DNA of 64,000 nt from Desulfobacterales bacterium (GCA_026984935.1 JALSRD010000011.1:1-64000), one strand, 5' to 3'. Shown: positions 17,382 to 27,758, counted from the stretch's first letter. The notes: generated by a model from the sequence alone, not told the origin. Translations and numbers: made by a program.

Positions 17382-18934
17382 TGCTTTGCGCTTTTGCGCT
17401 TATCGTTTTCCAGGTCCAGATGGAAGCGTACCGGACCCCTGCAAACCGGATTGCCGAAGCAGGTGTGCAGCGCGCAGGCGGATTGAGGCGCCGACCAGGA
17501 AGTGGCCATGGCCACGTGGCCTTTGGGGAACGCGGACACTTCGACGTCGATGAAATCCGTGGGAGCCAGGGCGGTTTCCCTCTCCACCAGGTCGTCCTGT
17601 TCACCGTAGCAGATCAGCCAGGGAATTTTTCTGGCGGCCAGGCGTTTCAGATTGAGCGTGCGGCCGAACAGTTTGACCGGCAGCGTGCCGTCAGCGCTGA
17701 TGGGCGTATTGTAGGATGCAAAGCTCATCTCAGTGATCCCCAGCGGCAGATCGTAACGCTCGAAATTGAGCCAGTAGTTCAGTGCCGCCGCTGTTTTACC
17801 GATCTGTATGTCGTCAGTTTTCTGGCGGGCGAACATGTTCAAATCCCGCAGAAAAGTCGCCGCCGGAGATTCGGTTTCGATGCTCTTTAGTTTGTACACC
17901 CAACCCATCAGCTTGCCGTCCGCCACGCGGTTGCCGTTGGGCAGGGTTTTGGTGCCGTATGCCAGGTCGTTGAAACGCGCCGGCAGGGTGTGGAGAAAGT
18001 GCGCCAGTCCGCGGCTGCGCGTACCGTCCATGGGGGAGACGCAGGTGATGAAGGCATCCACCAGCTCGTCCAGTTCACCGGAGAGCAGGTCGCACAACGC
18101 GTTGAAGCCTCCCTGGCAGTAGCCGTTCAGGGTGACCGGCCGGCCGTGGCGCCTGGACAGGTGTTCGCAGAACATGCGCGTATCGCGGGCATCGTCATCG
18201 CCGGTCATGACCTGCAGGGCTTCGGTGGTGCGGATATCTTTCAGCACCCGGATGTAGGTGGGGATGCCCTGGTTGGCGAAACAGTGAACATAGCTGCGGT
18301 TTTCCGCCGGCAAAAAGGCCAGGATGTTGGCGCCCAGCACGTAAGGGGGCAGGATCAAAACCGGCTTGCCGTTTTTATGTACTGAAACCCCCGGTTGATT
18401 CGGCAGAACCTGGTACACCGTAAAGCGCTTGCTCTCCGCCACCTTGACGCTGCCCCGACGTTCAAAATGAAACCCGAATTCCGACCCGATGGCCTCGATG
18501 GCCTTCGGGTAGCGATAAGCGAGGGTTTCGAAAAGGGCAACCTGGCGTTTAAGGATCTGTTCAGCCGCCCGCCAGCTATGTGTTTCAAGAAGGTTGCACA
18601 GCATCTCGGTGCCGGACGTGGCGTTACCTGAGGCGGCGGCTGCTTCGAGCACGCCGCCGAGGCCGCGTGCCGCAACATTGAGGTTGAACATCAGCAACTG
18701 CAGGTAGGATACAAAGGTTTCCGGAAACGGCCGGCTGAAAGCCCTCGTCGATTCCACCTCGCTGAAATAGCGTGTCGAAATCAGGAGAGGGGTCAGAAAA
18801 TCGGTGCTGTATCGGGCAAGGCCGGCCAGCTGTGCCTGTGTGGCGCTCCAGAAGTTGCCGGACACCGACAGGATTTGGGTCAGCATCTGCTCCGCGGTAA
18901 GCATATCAGGTTTTTTGCCCGCCGGGTTATTCAT
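17378..18934 (-). CDS. phaC: Poly(3-hydroxyalkanoate) synthase
   Basis: This 518-residue alpha/beta-hydrolase-fold protein has the synthase lipase-like box GYCQGG with Cys273 as nucleophile, the Asp in GEQDDLV and the His in FPKGHVAM. It polymerises hydroxyacyl-CoA on the granule surface. It is longer than typical class III PhaC (about 360) and nearer class I size, yet is followed by a PhaE-like gene. ATG 18934 with GGGGGAG upstream is preferred over the TTG at 18958. Confidence 0.88.
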   Translation of the reverse strand: MNNPAGKKPDMLTAEQMLTQILSVSGNFWSATQAQLAGLARYSTDFLTPLLISTRYFSEVESTRAFSRPFPETFVSYLQLLMFNLNVAARGLGGVLEAAAASGNATSGTEMLCNLLETHSWRAAEQILKRQVALFETLAYRYPKAIEAIGSEFGFHFERRGSVKVAESKRFTVYQVLPNQPGVSVHKNGKPVLILPPYVLGANILAFLPAENRSYVHCFANQGIPTYIRVLKDIRTTEALQVMTGDDDARDTRMFCEHLSRRHGRPVTLNGYCQGGFNALCDLLSGELDELVDAFITCVSPMDGTRSRGLAHFLHTLPARFNDLAYGTKTLPNGNRVADGKLMGWVYKLKSIETESPAATFLRDLNMFARQKTDDIQIGKTAAALNYWLNFERYDLPLGITEMSFASYNTPISADGTLPVKLFGRTLNLKRLAARKIPWLICYGEQDDLVERETALAPTDFIDVEVSAFPKGHVAMATSWSAPQSACALHTCFGNPVCRGPVRFHLDLENDKRKSAKQ

Positions 18935-19050
18935 AAACCGTAAACTCCCCCATAACAATTCCGGTCAAAGGTGCGCCCGCAGTCAGCGGATGCCCCGCTG
19001 TCGGTTTAAAATCTGCGGCCGCGCAAGCAGCGGTGACGATCGGCGCGCGT

Positions 19051-19317
19051 CTACTTTCCCGGGTTTTCAAAAAAAGCTTCAACTTTGGCAAAGCTTTCAT
19101 CCACATATTTCTTGAACTCGTCACGTCCCTTTTTGTAGGAGTTGATCCACTCATCGATGGCCTTTTTGCCTTCTTCGGGCAGCCAGGTCGCCTGTTCCAG
19201 CAGAGCGCTGGCCACCTGTTCGGACTGCTGCTGGAGCATTACCATGGCGTTAAAGGTGTTGTTGAAAGCCGTCTGGTTGAAATCGATCATCTGTTTGAGC
19301 AACTGCTTCTGGTCCAT
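19051..19317 (-). CDS. Phasin-like small granule protein
   Basis: This 88-residue all-helical protein (MDQKQLLKQMIDFNQTAFNN at the start, FKKYVDESFAKVEAFF at the end) is similar throughout to the product encoded upstream at 19366-19647. GGAGGA precedes the ATG. Its position directly before phaC indicates a surface protein of PHA granules, resembling the small phasin-like proteins in other PHA operons. There is no catalytic motif. Confidence 0.72.
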   Translation of the reverse strand: MDQKQLLKQMIDFNQTAFNNTFNAMVMLQQQSEQVASALLEQATWLPEEGKKAIDEWINSYKKGRDEFKKYVDESFAKVEAFFENPGK

Positions 19318-19365
19318 TGTGTCTGTCCTCCTGCCGGCCGGTCTGGCCGGTTTCCCGTAAAGTTG

Positions 19366-19647
19366 TTATTCAGATGCTGCGGACGGGCCCGTTTCGTTAA
19401 AAAAACCCCCGACCATCTCGAAGTTGGCATCCACGAGATTTTTAAAATCCTGGCGACCCTTTTTACAGGCGGCGATCCAGCTGTTGATGGCGGTTCTGCC
19501 GGTTTCAGGCAGGCCCGAAGCCTGGCCGAGCAGATTGCTGGCGGCTGTTTCGGACTGCGCCTGGAACAGTGCCATGGCACTGCATGTGTTGTCAAAAGCC
19601 GCCCTGTGAAAGGCGATCATCTGCCTGGCGATGCCGATCGTGTCCAT
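19366..19647 (-). CDS. Phasin-like small granule protein (paralog)
   Basis: This 93-residue helical protein is a tandem paralog of the one at 19051. Both share QMI-F--AFDN, a LPE-G--AI--WI core, KKGR--FK--VD and a final FF. ATG 19647 with GGAGGAAGAGCCT is preferred over the in-frame upstream start. It is the first gene of the PHA operon, about 55 bases from a strong promoter. Confidence 0.72.
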   Translation of the reverse strand: MDTIGIARQMIAFHRAAFDNTCSAMALFQAQSETAASNLLGQASGLPETGRTAINSWIAACKKGRQDFKNLVDANFEMVGGFFNETGPSAASE

Positions 19648-19706
19648 AGGCTCTTCCTCCGTGGTTTCAGCGGTTAACTTTTTGATCTCTCGCCGCACTT
19701 TCCTCC

Positions 19707-19734
19707 ATAATAACCGCTAAAAGGCGTTTGTCAA
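19707..19734 (-). promoter_or_regulatory. Sigma-70-type promoter of the PHA operon
   Basis: On the minus strand TTGACA (19734-19729), a 16-base spacer and TATTAT (19712-19707) form a near-consensus promoter. The predicted transcription start near 19700 lies about 50 bases before the first phasin-like start codon at 19647. Confidence 0.6.
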
Positions 19735-20119
19735 GAAAGTATATTGCAACGCAACAAAGTATAAAATCCAAGCAATTATTGGTTAAACTATTTTAAAACA
19801 GTAAGATAGGATAGATATAATATAATCAGGCGGACATATCCTGTATTAAAATGTTGCGATACAATATCTTCCTGGGGTGCTTTCCACCTGTGCTGCCGTA
19901 CCGGTTCCTGATCCCGGCCAATTTAGCGGGCAGGCCGGGCCCGGTCCGCCGGCCGGATAAAACCCCGGGGATTTTCTGACCGCGTCGCCCCAACGAACCC
20001 CCATGCGGTCCATAACGTTTTTCAGGGCAGGATTTTCTAAAGTTATGCGGTTTTTCTCCGATATGTTGGAACTAGAAATGATTGCAAAGCCCGACGGACC
20101 AACATGCGGAGAGAAATTT
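19735..20119. other. Divergent region between PHA operon and chemosensory cluster
   Basis: These 385 bases include a very AT-rich tract at about 19738-19860. I see no gene. Beyond the minus-strand PHA promoter, the promoter for the chemosensory genes should be here, but I cannot pin it down. Confidence 0.4.
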
Positions 20120-20428
20120 ATGGCGACATCCAAAAAAAAGAAAACATGCAAAACGCTCAAAGCCGGTGCCCACATCGGTGGCGCTGACGCTGAGAAACTG
20201 AAGAAGAAACTCATCAGGGCAACGGCCGGCCGGCCGGACGAATTGAGGTTGGACTGCAGTGCCGCCACCGATATTGACGCCATCGGCGTGGGGCTGCTGG
20301 CGGCGGCCGGACGTCAGCTCTCAGAAGGCGGGGGACGGCTGAGGATGAAAAATGTTTCGGAAACCATCTACGCCGTCGTCGACACCGTGGGACTCGGACG
20401 GTACGTGGTCCTTGAAAAAGCCGGTTGA
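20120..20428 (+). CDS. STAS-domain protein with Ala at the usual phospho-Ser site
   Basis: This 102-residue STAS/anti-anti-sigma-like domain has LRLDCSAATDIDAIGVGLLAAA, where family members normally have a phosphorylatable Ser after the Asp; here it is Ala. It may therefore be a non-phosphorylatable partner or MlaB-like. ATG 20120 with GGAGAG upstream is preferred over the longer frame from 20003. It ends 62 bases before the cheA start and is the first gene of the chemosensory cluster. Confidence 0.75.
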   Translation: MATSKKKKTCKTLKAGAHIGGADAEKLKKKLIRATAGRPDELRLDCSAATDIDAIGVGLLAAAGRQLSEGGGRLRMKNVSETIYAVVDTVGLGRYVVLEKAG

Positions 20429-20490
20429 GCGTCCTCGACAGGCAGCGGTTTCACCTGCGAACAACATTTGACGATTTCCTGGAGGCTGGC

Positions 20491-23400
20491 ATGAGTATAG
20501 AAATCGATGAAACCATGCAGATATTCATCGAGGAGTCCGCAGAGCATCTCGCAGATATCGAGAACGACTTTTTGGCCATCGAAGAAGGCGGCGCAGACGT
20601 CGACGAGGATCTGATCAACAAGGTCTACCGCGCGGCGCATTCCATCAAGGGGGGCGCCGGGTTCATGGGGTTGACCAATATCCAGAACCTGACCCACGAA
20701 ATGGAAAACATTCTGGGAAAGATCCGCAATCACGAAATGGTGCCCAACGGCGAGATCATCAACCACCTGCTGAAAGCTGCCGATACGCTCAGGGAGATGA
20801 TTTCCGATGTGACCACCAGCAACGATGTCGACGTGTCGGCGCTGACCGCAGATCTGGCCGCCATCAGCCAGGGCACGTTTGAAGCGCCGCAGGATGCCGA
20901 CAGCCAACCACAGGACGGGGCATCGTCCGGGACTTTGTCGGAAGCCGGAGGGCAGTCCGGGGAACCGGACGATGGCCCGGGCGACGCGCTCTCCGAATTC
21001 CCGGAAGCACGGGAAGGCATTGAAGCAGCTCTGGCCGACGGCAAGAACGTCTATCTGATCAAGCTCGATCTGATCGAGGATGTCCAACGGCGGGGCAAAT
21101 CGTTGATGGATTACATCGCAGACATCACGGCCACCGGCGGCGTGCTGGCCCGGGCCATGGATCTGGAGCGGGTGGATCCTCTGAGCGAGGAGTTCGAGCC
21201 TGCCAACCTCCCGGTTCAGCTGGTTTTCGCCACCGTTTTCAGGCCCGAGGACATTGACGATCTTTTTGAAATCGGTCTGCAGAATATCTTCCAATTTGAC
21301 GAGAAACTCGCACTGCACCCCCTGGCCGAAACATCTACAACAGGAGTTCCGGCAACGCCGGCGGAAACACCGCCGGCCGCAGCTGAGGGGCCCGGCGCTC
21401 CGGACACACCCGAAAAGCCGCCGGTGGACCTGGCCGGGAAAGGGGTTGCCGATACATCCGAAACACCACCGGCGGCAGCTGTGCGGGCGGAAAATGCGAA
21501 CGTTCATGCAACGCATGACCGTGCAGGCCAGGCCGAACAGGGACCCCGTAAAGCAGCGGCGTCTAAAAAGCCCGCCGGACAGGTTTCATCCGCCGTGGAG
21601 GCCAGCCTGCGGGTGCACGTCAGTCTGCTGGATTCGCTCATGGACCTGGCCGGGGAACTGGTTTTGGGCCGCAATCAACTGTTGCAGGCCATGACTTCCA
21701 GAGACAGCCGCCTGGTCGAAGCCGCCAGCCAGCGGATCGACCTGATCACTTCCGAGCTGCAGGAGGCCATCATGCTGACCCGCATGCAGGCCATCGGCAA
21801 CGTTTTCGGCAAATTTCCGCGTGTGGTGCGCGATCTTTCCCGTAAGCTGGGAAAACAGGTGGAGCTGGTGCTGGAGGGCAAGGAAGTCGAGCTGGACAAG
21901 ACCATCATCGAATCCATCAACGACCCGCTGACCCATCTGGTGCGCAACGCGGTGGATCACGGCATCGAAGACCCCGAACAGCGGCTCAAGGCCGGCAAGA
22001 ATGCGGTGGGCAGAATCGTGCTCAAGGCCTATCATGAAGCCGGCCAGGTGAATATCGTCATTTCGGATGACGGCAAAGGGCTAGATGGCGATCGACTTGT
22101 CGAGACGGCCGTATCCAAAGGCCTGATCAGCGAAGAGCAGGCCGGCGCCATGTCGGAAAAGGAGAAAGTCAACCTGATCTTTTTGCCCGGGTTTTCCACG
22201 GCCCGGGAGGTGACGGACGTGTCCGGCCGCGGTGTGGGGATGGACGTGGTGAAAACCAATTTGGACAAGCTGGGGGGCCAGACCGAGATTGAATCCACCC
22301 CCGGCGAGGGAACCACCATCCGCATCAAGCTGCCGCTCACGCTGGCCATCATCCCCAGCCAGATCGTGCAGGCCGGCGGCGAGCGCTATGCCATCCCCCA
22401 GGTCAGTCTGGTGGAGCTGCTCAGGATTCCGGCCGACCAGGTCAAGAACCGCATCGAGACCGTCGGCGATGCCGAAGTGGTCAGGCTGCGCGGCGATCTT
22501 CTGCCGCTGGTGCGGCTGACCGACGTGATCGGCGTCGAGCGTACCTTTACCGATCCCGAGGGCCGGGTTCGCAAGCCCGATCAGCGTGAAAACCTGGCGG
22601 ACCGGCGTTCCAGGCACACGCCGCTGCACGCATCCGCAAAGGATGATGACCGCAGTGCAGATGAGATCGAAGCGCATCCCCATCGCCGCGTCAATCCTCT
22701 GGACCGGCGGCAGCGGGCCGCCAGTGCGCTGAATATCGCCGTGGTTTCCTGCGGCGCCATGAAGTACGGCCTGGTGGTGGACCGCCTGTTCGATTCCGAG
22801 GAGATTGTGGTCAAGCCGCTGGGCCGGCACTTAAAAAACAGCAAGGGATACGCCGGGGCCACGATCATGGGAGACGGTCGCGTGGCCCTGATTCTGGACG
22901 TGAGCCACTTGGCGCATATGGCCCGGCTGAATTCGGTGGAAAACAGCGAACGCGCCATGGATATTGCCGAAAGCGCCGAAAAAGCGGCCCAACTGAAGGC
23001 GGATCGGCAGTCCATGCTGATTTTCAAGTGCGCCGAAGACGAGCATTTCGCCGTTCCCATCAACCTGGTGGAACGTATCGAAAAAGTCGAGGGCGCGCAC
23101 ATCGAGCAGGTGGGCGGAAAACGCGTGATGCAGTATCGTGGCGGCAGCCTGCCGCTCTTTTGTATCGATGAGGTCGCCCAGGTGAAGCCGCTGGCCGACC
23201 ATGACAGCCACCTGGTCATTGTCTTCAGCCTGGCGGGGCGTGAGCTGGGCCTTTTGGCCACGGGGCCGGTGGATGCCGTGGAAATGGCCATCGAAGTGGA
23301 CGGTGAAACCCTGCGCCAGCCGGGGATCATGGGCTCGGCCATCATCGGCGGCCATACCACGCTGATGGTGGATGTGTACGAGCTCGTCCAGACTCTCAAC

Positions 23401-23820
23401 CCCGACTGGTTCGCCGAAAGCGAAGCGATGCGGGAACCGGAAGGCACGGATACGGCCATCCTGTACGCCGAGGATTCCGCATTTTTCAGAAGCCAGGTCA
23501 AACGCTTTATCGAAGAGGAAGGCTACCGGGTGATCGAAGCCAAAGACGGTGTCGTGGCCTGGGAGCTGCTCCAGGAGCATGCCGCTGAAGTGGCCCTGGT
23601 GGCCACGGACATCGAAATGCCCAATATGGACGGGTTCGCGTTGACCGAGAAGATCAAAGGCGATGAACGCTTTGCCCACCTGCCGGTCATCGCCCTGACC
23701 ACGCTGGCCTCCGATGCCGACCAGGCCCGGGGCAAAGCCGTGGGCATCGACGATTATCAGATCAAACTGGACCGCGAGAAGCTGATCACCAGCATACGTG
23801 CGATGCTGCAAAACGCGTGA
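20491..23820 (+). CDS. cheA: Hybrid chemotaxis kinase CheA with C-terminal receiver
   Basis: This 1109-residue kinase begins with an HPt domain carrying phospho-His50 (AAHSIKGGAGFMG). A variable P2-like region and a Pro/Ala-rich linker (about 285-370) follow, then the dimerisation domain and ATPase with NAVDHGIEDPEQ and GRGVGMDV. A CheW-like domain has an unusual ~50-residue hydrophilic insert (about 700-750), a second CheW-like domain follows, and a receiver domain ends the protein with Asp in ATDIEMPNMDG. ATG 20491 behind GGAGG is chosen over the upstream start at 20425. It would phosphorylate the CheB and RR proteins encoded downstream, and its own receiver may act as a phosphate sink. Confidence 0.93.
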   Translation: MSIEIDETMQIFIEESAEHLADIENDFLAIEEGGADVDEDLINKVYRAAHSIKGGAGFMGLTNIQNLTHEMENILGKIRNHEMVPNGEIINHLLKAADTLREMISDVTTSNDVDVSALTADLAAISQGTFEAPQDADSQPQDGASSGTLSEAGGQSGEPDDGPGDALSEFPEAREGIEAALADGKNVYLIKLDLIEDVQRRGKSLMDYIADITATGGVLARAMDLERVDPLSEEFEPANLPVQLVFATVFRPEDIDDLFEIGLQNIFQFDEKLALHPLAETSTTGVPATPAETPPAAAEGPGAPDTPEKPPVDLAGKGVADTSETPPAAAVRAENANVHATHDRAGQAEQGPRKAAASKKPAGQVSSAVEASLRVHVSLLDSLMDLAGELVLGRNQLLQAMTSRDSRLVEAASQRIDLITSELQEAIMLTRMQAIGNVFGKFPRVVRDLSRKLGKQVELVLEGKEVELDKTIIESINDPLTHLVRNAVDHGIEDPEQRLKAGKNAVGRIVLKAYHEAGQVNIVISDDGKGLDGDRLVETAVSKGLISEEQAGAMSEKEKVNLIFLPGFSTAREVTDVSGRGVGMDVVKTNLDKLGGQTEIESTPGEGTTIRIKLPLTLAIIPSQIVQAGGERYAIPQVSLVELLRIPADQVKNRIETVGDAEVVRLRGDLLPLVRLTDVIGVERTFTDPEGRVRKPDQRENLADRRSRHTPLHASAKDDDRSADEIEAHPHRRVNPLDRRQRAASALNIAVVSCGAMKYGLVVDRLFDSEEIVVKPLGRHLKNSKGYAGATIMGDGRVALILDVSHLAHMARLNSVENSERAMDIAESAEKAAQLKADRQSMLIFKCAEDEHFAVPINLVERIEKVEGAHIEQVGGKRVMQYRGGSLPLFCIDEVAQVKPLADHDSHLVIVFSLAGRELGLLATGPVDAVEMAIEVDGETLRQPGIMGSAIIGGHTTLMVDVYELVQTLNPDWFAESEAMREPEGTDTAILYAEDSAFFRSQVKRFIEEEGYRVIEAKDGVVAWELLQEHAAEVALVATDIEMPNMDGFALTEKIKGDERFAHLPVIALTTLASDADQARGKAVGIDDYQIKLDREKLITSIRAMLQNA

Positions 23821-23888
23821 TGCCAAAGGCGGCCGCGGGCAGATGAAATGCGTCAAAAATATATCGACGGTAAAGTAAGGAGGAAACG

Positions 23889-25550
23889 ATGTCCAAGAAT
23901 GTGAAAATTTCGGTAAAACTGGCCGGCGGCTTCAGCCTGCTGGTGCTGCTGCTGATCGCCGTGGGGTGGACCGGATACAGTGGTATCCAGAAGTCGGCGG
24001 CCGCTTTCGAGGCCGTGCTCAAGGGTTTTGAGATCGACAAACTGGCCTTGGACAGGGAAATCGATCACCTGAACTGGGTCAACCATTTGACCCGTTTCGT
24101 GTCCGACCCGCAGCAAAAGGCGCTTTCGGTGCAGCTGGACCCGACCCGCTGCACGCTGGGAAAGTTTCTGAACAGCCCGGAGCGTGGAGAAATCGAGGCG
24201 CGTATGCCCCAGCTGGGGCCGCTGTTCAAAGCCATGGAGGGGCCGCACCGGCGCCTGCATGCTTCGGGGGAGGCGATCCTGGAGGCCCGCAAGAGCGGCC
24301 GGGAGTCGGCGGTGGCGAAAATCTACGAGGAGCAAACCCTGCCGAGCCTTGCGCAGGTCCAGGAAAACCTGCACCGGATTGCCAAGGCCATCGACCATTT
24401 CAGCGCCGCCAAACGACAGGCGGAAGTCAGCGCCAGCCACCGGGCCAAGATGCTGATCGTCATTCTGGCGCTGGCAGCGGTCCTGGCCGGTGCGGGCATT
24501 GCCGCTGTGCTGACACGTGCCATCAGCAAGCCGGTGACCGAATCCGTGGCCTTCGCCCAGAAAATGGCCGACGGGGATTTCACCGCCAAGCTGGACATCG
24601 ACCGTGGCGACGAAATCGGCGTGCTGGCCAAGGCCCTCAATCATATGGTCACCAACATCGGTACGATCTTTAAGGACATCGCCCGGGGTGTCGAAACCCT
24701 GACCTCCTCTTCCGCCGAACTGTCGGCTGTTTCCGACCAGATGTCGGCCGGCGCCGAACAGACCTCCAGCCGAGCCAACACGGTGGCGGTGGCATCCGAA
24801 GAGATGAGCGCCAACATGGAATCCATCGCGGCCGCCGTGGAGCAGGCATCCACCAATGTCGGCATTGTGGCCTCCTCGGCCGAGGAGATGACCGCCACCA
24901 TCGATGCAATCGCCAAAAACACCGAAAAGGCCAGCCGCATCACCGCCGAGGCCGTCAAAGAGTCCAACAGCGCCTCGGAGGCGGTCAACCAGCTGGGCCA
25001 GGCCGCCCAGCAGATCGGGCAGGTGACCGAAACGATCACCGAGATTTCCGAGCAGACCAATCTGCTGGCGTTGAATGCCACCATCGAGGCGGCGCGGGCC
25101 GGCGAGGCCGGCAAGGGGTTCGCCGTGGTGGCCAACGAGATCAAAGAGCTGGCCCGCCAGACCGCCGAGGCCACCGGTGAGATCAAACGGCGCATCGACG
25201 GCATCCAGTCCTCCACCAACGGTACTGTGGACCAGATCAGCCAGATCTCCAAGGTGGTGCACCAAGTCAACGAGATCGTATCGGGCATCGCCACGGCCGT
25301 CGAGGAGCAATCCGTGACCACCAAGGAGATTTCCGAAAATGTTCTGCAGGCTTCCCAAGGCATTGCGGAAGTGACGGAAAATGTATCTCAGAGCTCCGGC
25401 GTGGCCGGTGAAGTGGCCCGGGACATCGCCGAAGTCAACCAGGCCGCCAGCGAGATCTCCAACTCCGGATCGCAGGTCAACATGAGCGCCGGCGAACTGT
25501 CGGGCCTGGCGGAAAAACTCAGCGAAATGGTCGGCCGTTTCAAGCTATGA
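23889..25550 (+). CDS. Methyl-accepting chemotaxis protein with periplasmic CZB-like zinc domain
   Basis: This 553-residue receptor has membrane helices at about 12-30 and 188-207. The part between them has the zinc-binding CZB pattern: His60 (DHLNW), Cys88 (CTLGKFL), and His120 with His124 (PHRRLH). HAMP follows, then the long signalling coiled coil with the conserved tip [22 protein letters not shown] domains usually lie in the cytoplasm; here predicted topology puts it outside. AGGAGG precedes the ATG. The tip-coding sequence is nearly identical to that of the next gene. Confidence 0.9.
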   Translation: MSKNVKISVKLAGGFSLLVLLLIAVGWTGYSGIQKSAAAFEAVLKGFEIDKLALDREIDHLNWVNHLTRFVSDPQQKALSVQLDPTRCTLGKFLNSPERGEIEARMPQLGPLFKAMEGPHRRLHASGEAILEARKSGRESAVAKIYEEQTLPSLAQVQENLHRIAKAIDHFSAAKRQAEVSASHRAKMLIVILALAAVLAGAGIAAVLTRAISKPVTESVAFAQKMADGDFTAKLDIDRGDEIGVLAKALNHMVTNIGTIFKDIARGVETLTSSSAELSAVSDQMSAGAEQTSSRANTVAVASEEMSANMESIAAAVEQASTNVGIVASSAEEMTATIDAIAKNTEKASRITAEAVKESNSASEAVNQLGQAAQQIGQVTETITEISEQTNLLALNATIEAARAGEAGKGFAVVANEIKELARQTAEATGEIKRRIDGIQSSTNGTVDQISQISKVVHQVNEIVSGIATAVEEQSVTTKEISENVLQASQGIAEVTENVSQSSGVAGEVARDIAEVNQAASEISNSGSQVNMSAGELSGLAEKLSEMVGRFKL

Positions 25551-25588
25551 CGGCCAGACGCCAACAGGATGGAACCGAGGAGAATGTG

Positions 25589-27235
25589 ATGCGCATCAAA
25601 TACAAACTGGGATTCGTGATTCTGGGGCTTTCCGTAATTATCGTGGGCATGTTCGCCGTTACCTGGTATTTGACTGGAAAGCAGAAAGACGATGGCATGG
25701 TGATCAATCTGGCCGGACGTCAGCGCATGCTGACCCAGAAAATGACCAAAGAGGTGCTGACTTACCAGATGGGAAAAAGCCGGCAGGGCAAGCCGGATCC
25801 GGCTCTGGCCAAAAGCGTGCGCAACACCATGCGCATTTTCGACATGACCCTGGCGGCGCTCAGAGACTCCGGCAGGGCACCGCTTTTGCTGGACCCCGAG
25901 AACACCGCTTACCGCTGGTGCCCAAAGGCGGCCGAGCCGGCCAAAAGCCAGCTGCAGAAGGTCGGCGATATGTGGCATGCCTTCAGCCGCCGCATTGACG
26001 GCGTGCTCTCCGGACGGCCCACGGCCGCACAGGATCTGCGCTATGTGCTGGACAACAACCTGCCGCTGTTAAAGCAGATGAACATCGCCGTGGGCATGCT
26101 GCAGAAGCAGTCCGAAGCCCGGGTGCGCCAGCTGCTGATTTCACAGATCGGCGGTGTGCTGGCAGGGCTCTTTTGCATGGTGTTCTCGATGCTTACGATC
26201 TACTCCATCGTCAGGCGCCTGGAGCGGGTCAGGGATTTTGCCCAGGCGCTGGGTAAAGGGGACCTGACCGTTACGTCGGGCATCAGCGGGACGGACGAGC
26301 TGGGGCGCATCGGCCATGCCCTCGACGAGATGAGCACCAGTCTGAAGACCATGTTCGCGTCCATCCGCGAAAGCGCCGGCCGGCTGAACAGCGCTTCCCA
26401 TGCCCTGTTCGATATTTCGAGCCAGGTGTCCGAGGGGTCGGGCGATGTCTCTGACAAGTCCAATACGGTGGCCGCCGCCGCCGAGGAGATGAGCGCCAAC
26501 ATGAACTCCGTGGCCGCTGCCGTGGAAGAGGCCTCCACAAATGTTTCCATGATGACGGCAGCTACGGACGGTGTAAAGAACACCATCCAGGAAATCGGCA
26601 CACGCAGTGAAGACGCGCGTGAGATCACGGGGAAAGCCGTGGTGCAGTCCCAATCCGCTTCCGCGCGCATCAACGAACTGGGTGCGGCCGCCCAGTCCAT
26701 CGGGCAGGTGACCGCCGCCATCACCGAGATTTCCGAGCAGACCAACCTGCTGGCGCTGAATGCCACCATCGAGGCGGCGCGGGCCGGCGAGGCCGGCAAG
26801 GGGTTTGCCGTGGTGGCCAACGAGATCAAGGAGCTGGCCCGCCAGACGGCCGAAGCCACGAACGATATCAAAAACAAGATCGAAAGCATCCAGGGATCGA
26901 CCTCCCAGGCGGTGACCGAAATCGGCCAGATCGCGGACATCATCAACGAGGTCGACGGCATGGTCTCCGCCATCGGCACGGCCGTGGATGAGCAGTCGGC
27001 GGCAACCACCGAAATCGCCGAAAACGTGAGCCAGGCCTCCGAGGGGATTGCCGAGATTACCGAAAACGTCGCCCAGAGTTCATCCGTTTCCGGCGAAGTT
27101 GCCCAGGATATCGCCAGTGTCAGCCAGGCGGCGGATGCCATAACAGGCATGAGCGCGGAAGTCAAAAACAATTCCGGCCAGCTGCTGGAGCTGGCCCAAC
27201 AGCTTGAACAAATGGTGGCCCGCTTCAAGGTCTGA
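25589..27235 (+). CDS. Methyl-accepting chemotaxis protein with PilJ-type sensor
   Basis: This 548-residue receptor has a first membrane helix at about 7-27, then a periplasmic PilJ-type segment beginning [18 protein letters not shown] second membrane helix lies near 185-210, followed by HAMP and a signalling domain with [22 protein letters not shown] 25589 with GAGGAGAA is preferred; the in-frame ATG at 25547 overlaps the previous stop codon. PilJ-type N-termini occur in receptors for twitching or surface sensing and in nitrate sensors. The ligand is unknown. Confidence 0.9.
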   Translation: MRIKYKLGFVILGLSVIIVGMFAVTWYLTGKQKDDGMVINLAGRQRMLTQKMTKEVLTYQMGKSRQGKPDPALAKSVRNTMRIFDMTLAALRDSGRAPLLLDPENTAYRWCPKAAEPAKSQLQKVGDMWHAFSRRIDGVLSGRPTAAQDLRYVLDNNLPLLKQMNIAVGMLQKQSEARVRQLLISQIGGVLAGLFCMVFSMLTIYSIVRRLERVRDFAQALGKGDLTVTSGISGTDELGRIGHALDEMSTSLKTMFASIRESAGRLNSASHALFDISSQVSEGSGDVSDKSNTVAAAAEEMSANMNSVAAAVEEASTNVSMMTAATDGVKNTIQEIGTRSEDAREITGKAVVQSQSASARINELGAAAQSIGQVTAAITEISEQTNLLALNATIEAARAGEAGKGFAVVANEIKELARQTAEATNDIKNKIESIQGSTSQAVTEIGQIADIINEVDGMVSAIGTAVDEQSAATTEIAENVSQASEGIAEITENVAQSSSVSGEVAQDIASVSQAADAITGMSAEVKNNSGQLLELAQQLEQMVARFKV

Positions 27236-27299
27236 ATGTGTATGACAACTGTCGGCCGCCGCTGCGTTGCACGGCAGCCGGCGGCAGGGAGGACGGAAG

Positions 27300-27758
27300 A
27301 TGGAATACGGCAGGCAGGAGGCCCAAAAGGGCGGCAGCGTGGAACTGGCCACTTTCTACGTGGCCGATGCGCTGTGCGGCATGGATATCCTCAATGTTCA
27401 GGAGATCAACAAGCAGACCGACATCACCACGGTGCCCCAGGCGCCCGGGTATGTCAAGGGGATCATGAATCTGCGCGGGCAGATCGTGACCATTATCGAC
27501 CTGGGGCGCAAACTCGGTCTGGCGCAAACCGGTTTTGCCGACAAGACCCGCAATATCATTGTCAATTCCCGGGGGGAGTATATCGGGCTGCTGGTGTCCG
27601 AGATCAGCGATGTCATCGAAGCCCAGTGGGAGGCCGTCGACGCGCCGCCGGCCAACATCGGACAGATCCAGGGAGAATTTTTCAAAGGTGTTTTCAAGAC
27701 CGACGATCATCTGATCGGCATCCTGGACCTGGAAAGAGTGCTTGCGGAAGACGCCTGA
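27300..27758 (+). CDS. cheW: CheW coupling protein
   Basis: This 152-residue CheW domain (VELATFYVADALCGMDILNVQEI, then VPQAPGYVKGIMNLRGQIV) couples the two adjacent receptors to CheA. ATG 27300 is preceded by GGGAGGACGGAAG. The length is normal for the family. It is the only separate CheW gene in the cluster, although CheA itself carries two CheW-like domains. Confidence 0.92.
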   Translation: MEYGRQEAQKGGSVELATFYVADALCGMDILNVQEINKQTDITTVPQAPGYVKGIMNLRGQIVTIIDLGRKLGLAQTGFADKTRNIIVNSRGEYIGLLVSEISDVIEAQWEAVDAPPANIGQIQGEFFKGVFKTDDHLIGILDLERVLAEDA

